Shown here: piece by piece, positions 1-7,345 of the stretch
Layout: every line of letters begins with the position of its first letter
Numbering within the stretch: position 1 is the stretch's first letter
From: an uncultured Eubacteriales bacterium
Lineage (GTDB): Bacteria; Bacillota; Clostridia; Oscillospirales; Oscillospiraceae
Direction: 5' to 3'
Assembly (NCBI GenBank): GCA_900321335.1
Contig: ONVR01000062.1
Location: 1 to 13,381 of the forward strand
Length of the DNA stretch: 13,381 bases
Program-made: the position numbers and the translations under genes
Notes under the pieces: generated by a model
The model's input: the letters and a program-made list of their open reading frames with translations, nothing else
Told to the model about the DNA's origin: nothing
Databases searched by the model: none

Positions 1-300
1 CTTTGCCCGGTGCTGTCCTTCCACAAGGACCTTGATCCCGCCGCCGGGAACCCGCAGAAGCTGCTTGATATAGCACACGGTCCCCATACGGAACAGATCC
101 TTTTCCTCAGGATTTTCCGTAGCCACGTCCTTTTGGGCAAGAAGGAAGATCCTTCTGCCGTTTTCCATGGCTGTATTGAGGGCAGCAATGGACTTGGGCC
201 GCTCCACATCAAAATTCAGAAGCATAAACGGAAAAACAGACAGCCCCCGCAGGGCAAGCATCGCTAGTTTTTCAGTTTTCACAAGGGTTTGGTCACTCAT
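1..300 (-). CDS. lon: Lon protease, ATP-dependent (N-terminal 100 residues, cut by window edge)
   Basis: The frame opens at the ATG at 300-298 and runs off the left edge, giving the first 100 residues. These match the Lon N-terminal substrate-binding domain: an early LALRGLSVFPFMLLNFDV segment, then ERPKSIAAL, and near the edge LLRVPGGGIKVLVEGQHRA, which is the typical Lon 'VLVEG..RA' strand. AAAGGAG lies a few bases upstream of the ATG and supports this start. Lon is a cytoplasmic AAA+ serine protease that degrades misfolded and some regulatory proteins. The AAA+ module and the Ser/Lys dyad lie outside the window, so completeness cannot be judged. It follows clpX by 95 bases on the same strand, in the familiar tig-clpP-clpX-lon order. 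A hairpin between clpX and lon probably limits read-through, and I see no convincing separate lon promoter. Confidence 0.93.
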   Translation of the reverse strand, partial: MSDQTLVKTEKLAMLALRGLSVFPFMLLNFDVERPKSIAALNTAMENGRRIFLLAQKDVATENPEEKDLFRMGTVCYIKQLLRVPGGGIKVLVEGQHRAK

Positions 301-354
301 ATGTCGTTCTCCTTTATCTCCTGGCGACGGAGGCGGCCTCCGGCCTTTTTAGAA

Positions 355-384
355 GAGCCGCACTTAACAGTTTAAGTGCGGCTC
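355..384 (-). terminator. Hairpin terminator or attenuator between clpX and lon
   Basis: A perfect 13-bp stem (355-367 with 372-384) closes a 4-base loop just downstream of the clpX stop. On the minus strand it is followed by TTCT and then A-rich sequence, so the U-run is weak. It is therefore either a leaky terminator or an mRNA-stabilising or attenuating hairpin that lets some transcription through into lon. A second, short GC-rich hairpin (329-341) lies between it and the lon ribosome binding site. Confidence 0.6.
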
Positions 385-395
385 ACTCGATTTCT

Positions 396-1676
396 TTAAG
401 AAGCGTCAACCACGTCGGGATCGATCTTTGCCTTTTTGCGCCTGACGATCGTCGGCTCGCACTCCCCAAGAACAGCGCCTTTGGTAATGACGACCTTTTC
501 AATCTTCTTGTCGGAGGGCACTTCATACATGACGTTCATCATGAGCTTTTCCATGATGCTCCGCAGACCTCTTGCGCCGATCTCCAATTCAATGGCCTTA
601 TCGGCGATAGCCCCCAGCGCGTCCGGTTCAAACTCCAGTGTCACGCCGTCATACTGCAAAAGCGCCTGATACTGCTTGGTAATGGCGTTTTTCGGCTCCG
701 TCAGGATCCGGATGATGTCCTCCCGCTTGAGAGACTGGAGGGGAACAATGACGGGAATACGCCCGATGAGCTCCGGAATGATGCCGAACTTCATCAGATC
801 GTGGGACTGAACCTCGGAGAGGATCTTGCTCACGTCCCGCTGCTTTTTGCTGACGATCTCGGCGCCAAAGCCCATGCTCTTCTTGTCCATGCGGTTTTCG
901 ATGATCTTGTCAATGCCCTCAAAGGCACCGCCGCAGATGAACAGGATGTTGGTGGTGTCGATCTGAATAAACTCCTGGTGCGGATGCTTTCTCCCACCCT
1001 GGGGCGGAACATTGGCAACCGTTCCCTCCAGAATTTTCAGCAGAGCCTGCTGAACACCCTCGCCGGATACGTCACGGGTGATGGAGGTGTTCTCGCTTTT
1101 TCTGCCGATCTTATCCAGCTCGTCGATGTAAATGATCCCGTGCTGGGCGCGCTCCACGTCAAAATCAGCGGCCTGGAGAAGGCGCAGCAGAATATTCTCA
1201 ACGTCATCGCCCACATAACCGGCTTCCGTCAGCGTCGTGGCGTCTGCAATGGCGAAGGGTACGTTGAGCATCTTAGCCAGGGTCTGGGCAAAGAGCGTCT
1301 TGCCGCAGCCAGTGGGCCCCAAAAGCAAAATGTTGCTTTTCTGCAGCTCCGTATCCACCTCACCACCGTAGTAGATCCGTTTATAGTGGTTATAGACGGC
1401 CACGCTCAAGGCGACCTTGGCCTGTTCCTGTCCAACCACGTAATCATCCAGGATTTTATGGATGTCCATGGGCTTGGGAAGGGTTTGCAGCGTTTCCACG
1501 TACTCATCCCGACTCTGCTTCTGTACGGGCACAAAACTCTCGCCGAGGATCTCACCGCAGAGATTGACGCACTCGTTGCAGATATAAGCGCCGCGGCCAG
1601 CGATCATCCGCTCGACCTGGCCCTGAGTCTTTCCGCAGAAGCTGCAGCGTACTTGCTTATCGTCTGTTTTTGCCAT
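396..1676 (-). CDS. clpX: ClpX, ATP-binding unfoldase subunit of ClpXP protease
   Basis: The product has 426 residues, the usual ClpX length. The N-terminal zinc domain has CSFC (C11, C14) and CNEC (C33, C36). The AAA+ module shows Walker A GPTGCGKT (120-127), Walker B IIYIDE (181-186), the RKHPHQ pore-2 loop (229-234), sensor-1 FICGG, and the sensor-2 GARGLR arginine region near residue 370. The ClpP-docking tripeptide that is IGF in E. coli appears here as MGF (268-270), a conservative variant. ClpX unfolds tagged substrates with ATP and feeds them to ClpP in the cytoplasm. It lies 15 bases after clpP, with AAGGAG before its ATG, so the two are surely co-transcribed. The N-terminal Zn finger distinguishes it from HslU and ClpC. 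Confidence 0.98.
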   Translation of the reverse strand: MAKTDDKQVRCSFCGKTQGQVERMIAGRGAYICNECVNLCGEILGESFVPVQKQSRDEYVETLQTLPKPMDIHKILDDYVVGQEQAKVALSVAVYNHYKRIYYGGEVDTELQKSNILLLGPTGCGKTLFAQTLAKMLNVPFAIADATTLTEAGYVGDDVENILLRLLQAADFDVERAQHGIIYIDELDKIGRKSENTSITRDVSGEGVQQALLKILEGTVANVPPQGGRKHPHQEFIQIDTTNILFICGGAFEGIDKIIENRMDKKSMGFGAEIVSKKQRDVSKILSEVQSHDLMKFGIIPELIGRIPVIVPLQSLKREDIIRILTEPKNAITKQYQALLQYDGVTLEFEPDALGAIADKAIELEIGARGLRSIMEKLMMNVMYEVPSDKKIEKVVITKGAVLGECEPTIVRRKKAKIDPDVVDAS

Positions 1677-1691
1677 ATTGCGGGAGACTCC

Positions 1692-2273
1692 TTATCGTTT
1701 TGCAATGATGGAATCGATCAGTCCAAAGTCAAGAGCTTCCTGGGCGGACATGAAGTTGTCCCGCTCACAGGCTGCCTTCACCTCGTCGATGGGCTTGCCT
1801 GTGTTTTCGGCCAGGATCCGGTTGAGGTTGTTCTTGATCCGAAGAATGTTCTCCGCGTGGATCTGAATATCCGTGGCCTGTCCCTGGAAACCGCCGGAGG
1901 GCTGATGGATCATGATCTCCGAGTTGGGCAGCGCGATGCGTTTGCCCTTGGTGCCGGATGAGAGCAGAAACGCGCCCATGCTGGCTGCCATGCCGATGCA
2001 GATGGTGGAAACGTCCGCCTTGATATACTGCATGGTATCGTAAATCGCCATACCGGCGGTAACGGAGCCGCCGGGGCTGTTGATATAAAACTGGATATCT
2101 TTATCGGGGTCCTGGGCCTCCAGGTAGAGAAGCTGCGCCACGATCACACTTGCGGACGCGTCCGTCACCTGCTCCCCCAGAAACACGATACGGTCGTTGA
2201 GAAGTCTTGAGAAAATATCGTAAGACCGCTCGCCCCGGGATGTCTGTTCAACTACATATGGAATCAAAGCCAT
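1692..2273 (-). CDS. clpP: ClpP, proteolytic subunit of Clp protease
   Basis: The product has 193 residues, typical of ClpP. The catalytic triad is visible: Ser98 in GMAASMG, His123 in MIHQPSGG and Asp172 in CERDNFMS. The FYINSPGGSV strand (62-71) forms the oxyanion/substrate-binding region. No long propeptide is present. Tetradecameric ClpP degrades proteins delivered by ClpX, and by ClpC or ClpA in other species. AAGGAG stands 8 bases before the ATG. It is 72 bases downstream of tig. I saw no CtsR or HrcA (CIRCE) operator and no strong promoter in that gap, so expression from the tig promoter is the simplest reading. Confidence 0.98.
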   Translation of the reverse strand: MALIPYVVEQTSRGERSYDIFSRLLNDRIVFLGEQVTDASASVIVAQLLYLEAQDPDKDIQFYINSPGGSVTAGMAIYDTMQYIKADVSTICIGMAASMGAFLLSSGTKGKRIALPNSEIMIHQPSGGFQGQATDIQIHAENILRIKNNLNRILAENTGKPIDEVKAACERDNFMSAQEALDFGLIDSIIAKR

Positions 2274-2345
2274 ATTGTCATCTCCTTTTCAGCACTGTTG
2301 AAATCATATCTTGCTTCTATTCGGAGTATACCCATTTCTGTAAAA

Positions 2346-3704
2346 TTATTCCTCAGTCTTTTCCTCGGCGGCAGGAGCCTCCTCGGCGGGCGCTTCCTCT
2401 GCCGCTGCCGGCTCCTCGGCAGGCGCTTCCTCAACAACACCGTTTTCAGCAATGAGCTTCTGGGCCTTGTTGAGCTTGACACGGCGGGTCACATAGGCCT
2501 TGTCAACCTGCTGCTTGGCATCGTCCAACTCCAGACCGTACTGAGCTGCCACGTCTGCGTACTCCGCCTCGATCTCCTCGTCGGTGGGCTCGATCGCTTC
2601 GACCTCGGCGATTTTCTCCAGCGTCAGATTGAGCTTTGCCTGCTTTTCAGCCTGAGGCCGGATGCTCTCCCGGAACTGTTCCAGATTGGAGCCGGTCATA
2701 CCGAGATATGCCTCAAGCCCCATTCCGTACTGTGCAAGCTGAGCGCTGAAGTTCTCAACGCCGCCCTCCACGTACTCGTCGATGAGCGCAGCGGGAATAT
2801 CCGCCTGCATGTTCGCAACGGCCTTATCCAGCAGTGCGTTTTCAAAGGCGGCCTGTGCCTGGGCCTCCTTCTGGACCTTCAGGTCCTCACGCAGGTGATC
2901 CTTGTACTCCGCGAGCGTATCAAACTCGGAGACGTCCTTGGCAAACTCGTCGTCCGCTTCGGGCAGGACCTGGCTCTTGAGCTCGTTGAGCTTGACGTGG
3001 AAGACCACGTCCTTGCCGGCCAGATTCTCCGCGTGATACTCCGCAGGGAAGGTCAGGTCCAGATCTCTCTCTTCGCCGACCTGCATGCCCTGGATCTTCG
3101 CCTCAAAGCCGGGGATAAAGGTGTTTGAGCCCAGCTTGAGCTCATAATTCTCGCCGTGACCGCCTTCAAAAGCGACACCGTCGAGATAGCCGTCGTAGTC
3201 AATGATGGCCGTATCGCCGTTGATGGCGGGACGGTCAACGTTCTCAATGCGGGCATTGCGCAGACGGATCTTTTCGATCTCGCCCTGAACGTCATTGTCG
3301 GTCACCTCAACGGCCGGCTTGACGGCCTTGAGGCCCTTGTACTCGCCCAGTGTAACCTCAGGATACAGGGCCATTTCAAACGTTACGGTAACGGATTTAT
3401 CATCGTTTACATGGACATCCTTCACGTCGGGATAGCCGACGGTGTTAAGTTCCTTCTCCCGCACCGCGTCAGCGCAGGCACGGGGCAGCAGCGCCTCCAT
3501 GGCGTCCTCATAAAACACGGTCGCACCGTACATATTCTCAACGATCTTTCTGGGCGCTTTTCCCTTTCTGAAGCCGGGTACGGAAATCATATTTCTGTTT
3601 TTCCGATACACCTCGTTGAGCGCCGCGTCAAACTCCTCTGCGGAAATGTCCATTACCAGCTCGGCAATATTGTTCTCTTTCTTTTCACAGCTCTTTACGT
3701 TCAC
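2346..3704 (-). CDS. tig: Trigger factor, ribosome-associated chaperone / peptidyl-prolyl isomerase
   Basis: I place the start at GTG 3704-3702, because AGGAGG lies 7 bases upstream. An in-frame ATG ten codons earlier would put the Shine-Dalgarno inside the gene. The product has 452 residues. The ribosome-docking signature GFRKGKAPR is at about 44-52, as in E. coli (GFRKGK at 43-48), which supports the GTG start. An FKBP-type isomerase domain spans about 162-240 (NGDTAIIDYDGYLDG to FHVKL), followed by the helical chaperone arms. The last 30 or so residues are a low-complexity acidic tail of Glu, Ala and Pro (repeats like EEAPAEE), which is not part of the core fold. Trigger factor binds ribosomes near L23 and shields nascent chains. 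It heads the clpP-clpX-lon quality-control block. Confidence 0.96.
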   Translation of the reverse strand: MNVKSCEKKENNIAELVMDISAEEFDAALNEVYRKNRNMISVPGFRKGKAPRKIVENMYGATVFYEDAMEALLPRACADAVREKELNTVGYPDVKDVHVNDDKSVTVTFEMALYPEVTLGEYKGLKAVKPAVEVTDNDVQGEIEKIRLRNARIENVDRPAINGDTAIIDYDGYLDGVAFEGGHGENYELKLGSNTFIPGFEAKIQGMQVGEERDLDLTFPAEYHAENLAGKDVVFHVKLNELKSQVLPEADDEFAKDVSEFDTLAEYKDHLREDLKVQKEAQAQAAFENALLDKAVANMQADIPAALIDEYVEGGVENFSAQLAQYGMGLEAYLGMTGSNLEQFRESIRPQAEKQAKLNLTLEKIAEVEAIEPTDEEIEAEYADVAAQYGLELDDAKQQVDKAYVTRRVKLNKAQKLIAENGVVEEAPAEEPAAAEEAPAEEAPAAEEKTEE

Positions 3705-3750
3705 GTTATTTCCTCCTACAGTTAACATCGCCATTGCGGCATACTAATGA

Positions 3751-3779
3751 ATTATACCACGTTTTTTTCGTGATTGCAA
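3751..3779 (-). promoter_or_regulatory. Sigma-A promoter for tig-clpP-clpX
   Basis: On the minus strand there is TTGCAA (3774-3779), a 17-base spacer and a perfect TATAAT (3751-3756). Transcription would start near 3744, about 40 bases before the tig GTG. The spacer holds an inverted repeat, CACG-N7-CGTG (3758-3772), lying between the two boxes. That could be a repressor site, or chance around the A-run. Confidence 0.82.
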
Positions 3780-3809
3780 TTCCCTTTCTGATATCCTTAA
3801 CGTATGTTT

Positions 3810-4505
3810 TTATGCTTTTATCAGCAGCGGACGGAAATTCAGATAGTCCGCCGCCACCAGCCGGTAATCGACTCCGGCGGTAAGGCCCTGGATGGCGTGC
3901 TGATGGCTGTACCCGTGCAGATGACCATAAAAACACTCCCGGACGCCGTAGCGGTCGAGCAGTGTCACGATCTCATCACAGACGTAACTGCGGGAGTATC
4001 GGGGCGGGTAGTGAAGAAAGCACAGCTTTTCCCGGTCTCCGGCGGCTTTGAGAGACGTCTCCAGACGTCCGGCTTCCCGCAGCAGGATCTTTTTATCGTG
4101 CTCGGGACTTTTCTCCTCTTCATAAAACCAGCCTCTCGTGCCGCACAGAGCATACGGCCCGTACTGGGCGCAGTTGTTGAACACATAACGGATCGTGTCA
4201 AACCCGTTGTCCTGGAGAAACCGGTCCAGTTTGGACGCCGTACTCCACCAGAAATCGTGATTGCCCTTGATTAGAACCTTTTGTCCCGGCAGCGCGTTGA
4301 GAAACCGGAAATCCTCTCCGGCGTCGGCCAGGGTCATGGCCCAGGAGATATCCCCGCAGATGACGCAGACATCCTGCTCTGTCAGCGATGCAAAGCCGTT
4401 TTCGATTTTTTCAATGTAATGATCCCATCTTCCGCCAAATGCGTCCATAGACTTGGACGGATCTGACAAGGACAGGTGCAGATCGCCGATGGCGTATAAA
4501 GACAT
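3810..4505 (-). CDS. Calcineurin-like metallophosphoesterase
   Basis: The 231-residue protein has all the metallophosphoesterase motifs: GDLHL (D8, H10), GDISW (D52), GNHDFWW (N82, H83), LHYPP (H165) and YGHLHG (H195, H197). These residues bind two metal ions and hydrolyse phosphomono- or phosphodiesters; the substrate cannot be read from sequence. There is no signal peptide or membrane segment, so it is cytoplasmic. GGAGG sits 6 bases before the ATG. The DFWW after the GNHD motif recalls a conserved family of Firmicutes phosphoesterases with unknown substrate. It is upstream of tig on the same strand, but tig has its own promoter. I see no clear terminator after the stop, so some read-through is possible. 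Confidence 0.92.
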   Translation of the reverse strand: MSLYAIGDLHLSLSDPSKSMDAFGGRWDHYIEKIENGFASLTEQDVCVICGDISWAMTLADAGEDFRFLNALPGQKVLIKGNHDFWWSTASKLDRFLQDNGFDTIRYVFNNCAQYGPYALCGTRGWFYEEEKSPEHDKKILLREAGRLETSLKAAGDREKLCFLHYPPRYSRSYVCDEIVTLLDRYGVRECFYGHLHGYSHQHAIQGLTAGVDYRLVAADYLNFRPLLIKA

Positions 4506-4603
4506 CCGTTTCCTCCCGTATAAATCAAGATGAACAGGGGATATTAAAAATGTCGGTCCTCAATCCGGACCGGCCCGAACCATCTGAAAGGAGCGCCTCG
4601 CCC

Positions 4604-4780
4604 ATGGAATCCATTTGCGGACACGAAAAGCTCCCCGGGGTGGACTGCGGTGTGATCAACTGTAAATACCACAGTGCGGACAATGCCTGTGTGGCAAGCA
4701 GCATCACCGTGGAAAACCACAACGCCATCAAGCGTGCCGAGACCTTCTGCGGCACGTTTACACCCCGCTCTGAGCTCTGA
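4604..4780 (+). CDS. Small cysteine-rich DUF1540-type protein
   Basis: The 58-residue protein starts at ATG 4604, with AAAGGAG at 4587-4593. A longer in-frame opening at 4550 lacks such a site and adds residues with no family likeness. Cysteines are at 5, 15, 20, 29 and 49. The core C15-x4-C20-x8-C29-x19-C49 with CKYH, ASSITV and TFCGTF is what I know from DUF1540 proteins, small Clostridia/Bacilli proteins thought to bind metal. No biochemical function is established. It has no signal peptide. It is divergent from the phosphoesterase gene, 98 bases away, and ends at a strong shared terminator with thrC, so it is a one-gene unit. The family call rests on memory of the motif, not on a search. 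Confidence 0.8.
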   Translation: MESICGHEKLPGVDCGVINCKYHSADNACVASSITVENHNAIKRAETFCGTFTPRSEL

Positions 4781-4793
4781 TACAAGGCCAAAC

Positions 4794-4825
4794 CGCTCCG
4801 GCACGGAACATCCCGTGCCGGAGCG
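4794..4825. terminator. Bidirectional terminator between the DUF1540 gene and thrC
   Basis: A perfect 13-bp GC-rich stem (4794-4806 with 4813-4825) closes a 6-base loop. TTTT follows shortly after on the plus strand, and a short T-run (TTT) follows on the minus strand. The two genes converge here (stops at 4780 and 4833), so one hairpin plausibly serves both. Confidence 0.85.
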
Positions 4826-4832
4826 TATGGTT

Positions 4833-6320
4833 TTATTGTAAAAAGTCTTCGACCACACGGATCATATCACTCTTGTCTACAACGCCGTCAAACCGTGGCG
4901 TCTTGCCCCGAAGAGAGCACAGGGGCTTGGGGCCGGTTGTATTGGTCTGCCGGGAGAGCATGTCGATGAGATCCAGGCCGCTTCCGGTTGCGTCCTTCCC
5001 CAGCGCCTCCAGAACGGCTGCGCAGAATTTATAGGGGCTTGCGGTGGAGACCACGACAGACGCGGTCTTGTCCCCCGTATTTGCCTGATACCGCTGCAGC
5101 ACGCTGTAGGCAACGGCTGTATGCGTGTCGATAAGATAGCCGTACTGCTCAAAGGTCCGGCGAATGGTGTCTTTTGTCTCTTCCTCGGAACTGGAGCCGC
5201 AGGCAAAGGTCTCGTCGATGCGGGCCTTCAGCGCAGGTGTGATCTCATAGCTGCCCCGGGTGTTGAGCTGTTCCATGTATCCGGCCACCAGCTGATCGTC
5301 CTTTCCGGAGAGCTCAAAAAGCAGCCGCTCCAGATTGCTGGATACCAGAATATCCATAGACGGAGAAATCGTGGTATAGAAGGTCCTGTTTTTATTATAC
5401 ACACCGGTCTGAATAAACTCCGTCAGCACATCGTTGCAGTTGGAGGCGCAGATGAGTTTGTTGACCGGCAGTCCCATGCATTTGGCATAATAGCCGGCGA
5501 GAATGTCACCGAAATTACCTGTGGGCACGCAGAAGTTGACCTTCTCTCCCATGGCAATGCGTCCGGCATTGAGCAGATCACAGTATGCGGAGATGTAGTA
5601 CACCACCTGAGGCAGCAGACGCCCCCAGTTGATGGAGTTGGCCGAGGAAAGGAAATATCCCTTCTCTGTCAGGCGCTGACGGAGCGCCTCGTCGGAAAAG
5701 ATCTTTTTAACCCCGGTCTGGGCGTCGTCAAAATTACCGATCACGGAACAGACGTTCACGTTCTGCCCCTGCTGGGTGATCATCTGCAGCTGCTGAATAT
5801 CCGAGACGCCGTCTTTGGGATAAAAGACGATGATCTTCGTTCTCGGCACGTCCCGGAACCCCTCCAGAGCGGCCTTGCCCGTGTCGCCGGAGGTAGCCAC
5901 GAGAATGCAGACCTGGCGCTTCTCCCCTGTTTTGTCCAGAGAAGCGGTGAGCAGATACGGAAGCATCTGCAGCGCCATATCCTTAAAGGCACAGGTGGGA
6001 CCGTGCCACAGCTCCAGAAACCAGTTGCCGTCCGGTGTGGGGCGTGTCGGCGCAATGGCCGGCGTGTCAAATCCGGGGGCGCTGTATGCCGCCCCGGTGA
6101 AACGCTCCAGCTCTTCACGGGAAAAGTCCTCCAAAAACAGCTTCATCACATATACGGCCCGCTGCTGGTAATTCATCTTTGCCAATGCCTCGAGGGCGGT
6201 GGGCTCCAGTGCGGGAATCTCAGACGGCACAAACAGGCCGCCATCCCGGGCAAGGCCCTGGGCAATGGCTTGCGCCGCCGTGATCTGAACGCTCTTGTCT
6301 CGGGTGCTCTGATATAACAT
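4833..6320 (-). CDS. thrC: Threonine synthase (PLP-dependent)
   Basis: The 495-residue protein converts O-phosphohomoserine to threonine, the last step of threonine synthesis. It opens with YQSTRD and RDGGLFVP, the threonine synthase N-terminal domain. The PLP lysine is K113 in HGPTCAFKDMALQ. Later motifs are ATSGDTGKAALEGF, SSANSINWGRLLPQVVYY, VPTGNFGDILAGYYAK (phosphate-binding loop) and a C-terminal VVSTASPYKF. Length and motifs match the E. coli/fungal-like long class rather than the short plant-like one. AAGGAG precedes the ATG. It is 51 bases after yraN and appears to be the last gene of the rplS-lepB-rbgA-rnhB-yraN run. No hom or thrB is nearby, and I saw no T-box leader in the 51-base gap. 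Confidence 0.97.
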   Translation of the reverse strand: MLYQSTRDKSVQITAAQAIAQGLARDGGLFVPSEIPALEPTALEALAKMNYQQRAVYVMKLFLEDFSREELERFTGAAYSAPGFDTPAIAPTRPTPDGNWFLELWHGPTCAFKDMALQMLPYLLTASLDKTGEKRQVCILVATSGDTGKAALEGFRDVPRTKIIVFYPKDGVSDIQQLQMITQQGQNVNVCSVIGNFDDAQTGVKKIFSDEALRQRLTEKGYFLSSANSINWGRLLPQVVYYISAYCDLLNAGRIAMGEKVNFCVPTGNFGDILAGYYAKCMGLPVNKLICASNCNDVLTEFIQTGVYNKNRTFYTTISPSMDILVSSNLERLLFELSGKDDQLVAGYMEQLNTRGSYEITPALKARIDETFACGSSSEEETKDTIRRTFEQYGYLIDTHTAVAYSVLQRYQANTGDKTASVVVSTASPYKFCAAVLEALGKDATGSGLDLIDMLSRQTNTTGPKPLCSLRGKTPRFDGVVDKSDMIRVVEDFLQ

Positions 6321-6371
6321 GTGTGCTCTCTCCTTATATGAATCTGTGCAATTCCATTTTATCCGCTGCGA

Positions 6372-6746
6372 TCAGGCGTCGTCTCCGAAGGCATTTTCCA
6401 GAACGCTGATTTTTGAATGCTTCCCATCCGGATCCGTGAGGATCTCCACCACGTCAAACCGCGGCTGCAGCTCCGTCTCATTCTGCTCCAGCCATAATCT
6501 GGCCGTGGTCAGGATCCGTCGCTGCTTTCTCTCGTCAACATAGGCTCCCGGCCGTACCCAGGTATCGGACGCCCGGAGCTTGACCTCCGCAAAGACAATG
6601 TATTTTCTGTTTTTTACAATCAGGTCGATCTCTCCGAAACGGCTGCGATACCCCGTCCCGATCACCTGATAGCCTTTTTTCCGGTAATAATCCGCGGCCA
6701 GCCGCTCTCCGGCGGCTCCTCGCATTCGATTCTCGTTTCCTGTCAT
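6372..6746 (-). CDS. yraN: YraN/UPF0102 family nuclease-like protein
   Basis: The 124-residue protein has the UPF0102 layout: GAAGERLAADYYRKKGY at the start, then a PD-(D/E)xK-like core with GEIDLI (E39, D41) and FAEVKLR (E54, K56). These are the residues that would bind metal in a Holliday-junction-resolvase-like fold. Biochemical activity is unproven for most members. It begins 2 bases after the rnhB stop, so the two are translationally linked. The rnhB-yraN pairing is common in bacteria and suggests a role in nucleic acid repair. It is soluble, with no signal peptide. An internal Met at codon 8 is an alternative start, but the first ATG fits the tight spacing. Confidence 0.93.
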   Translation of the reverse strand: MTGNENRMRGAAGERLAADYYRKKGYQVIGTGYRSRFGEIDLIVKNRKYIVFAEVKLRASDTWVRPGAYVDERKQRRILTTARLWLEQNETELQPRFDVVEILTDPDGKHSKISVLENAFGDDA

Positions 6747-6748
6747 TG

Positions 6749-7345
6749 TCAGTGCATCTTCTTTAAAAACGTCATGCGGTGGATCTCACTGGGGCCAAAC
6801 GCCCGGAGTTTTTCATAGTGCAGACGGGTAGGATAGCCCTTATGCTTTTCAAAGCCGTATTGGGGGTACTGCTCTGCCAGACGGAGCATCAGCCGATCCC
6901 GGCTGACCTTGGCCAGAACAGAGGCCGCCGCGATATTGGCGGACTTTCCATCCCCGCCAACAATACAGTCGTTACGGTATTTTATACCCGAAGAACGGTT
7001 TCCGTCAATCAGGCAGATATCAGGCACCGGTATGAGCTGTTCAATAGCCCTGTTCATGGCAAGATAAGTGGCATTGAGAATATTGTATGCATCAATTTCC
7101 TTTTCGCTGGCCCAGGCGATCCCATAGGAAACAGCCTGCTCTGTTATAACGGTGTACAGGGCCTCCCGCTTTTTTTCCGTGAGCTTTTTGGAGTCGTCAA
7201 GGCCGGGGATCTCCAGACCGCGGGGCAAAATCACCGCTGCGGCGCATACCGGTCCCGCCAGAGGGCCGCGTCCCGCCTCGTCAACGCCGCAGACGACGGT
7301 ATCTCCCGCGTCGAAGTATATCTGCTCGTAGTGCCATAAATTCAT
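6749..7345 (-). CDS. rnhB: Ribonuclease HII
   Basis: The 198-residue protein cleaves the RNA strand of RNA/DNA hybrids and removes single ribonucleotides from DNA. Motifs are CGVDEAGRGPLAGPV (catalytic D22, E23), DDSKKL, CLIDGN (D114), and GGDGKSANIAAASVLAKVSRD (D132). The C-terminal HKGYPTRLHYE-FGPSEIHRMTF region is also typical. The ATG overlaps the rbgA stop as ATGA, so the two genes are translationally coupled. The length is that of the standard short RNase HII, without the extra N-terminal domain seen in B. subtilis RnhB. Confidence 0.97.
   Translation of the reverse strand: MNLWHYEQIYFDAGDTVVCGVDEAGRGPLAGPVCAAAVILPRGLEIPGLDDSKKLTEKKREALYTVITEQAVSYGIAWASEKEIDAYNILNATYLAMNRAIEQLIPVPDICLIDGNRSSGIKYRNDCIVGGDGKSANIAAASVLAKVSRDRLMLRLAEQYPQYGFEKHKGYPTRLHYEKLRAFGPSEIHRMTFLKKMH

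Noticed and set aside
801..1961. Long plus-strand open frame (386 codons) across clpX and clpP
   Set aside because: It is antisense to two certain genes with full catalytic motifs, has no ribosome binding site or family likeness, and GC-rich genes often leave such open antisense frames.
2274..2345. Possible CtsR or CIRCE operator before clpP
   Set aside because: Neither the CtsR direct heptad repeat nor the CIRCE inverted repeat is present in the gap.
2298..3725. Plus-strand open frames of 276 and 189 codons opposite trigger factor
   Set aside because: They are antisense shadows of tig; the leucine-rich translations only reflect its glutamate- and lysine-rich codons read backwards.
3705..3734. 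Upstream in-frame ATG as the trigger factor start
   Set aside because: The AGGAGG site lies between this ATG and the GTG, and the ribosome-docking motif is at its normal distance from the GTG.
5121..6317. Plus-strand open frame of 398 codons opposite thrC
   Set aside because: It is the mirror of thrC codons, low in recognisable motifs, and thrC is clearly the real gene.
6321..6371. Possible T-box leader before thrC
   Set aside because: The gap is only 51 bases and lacks the T-box core sequence and hairpins.
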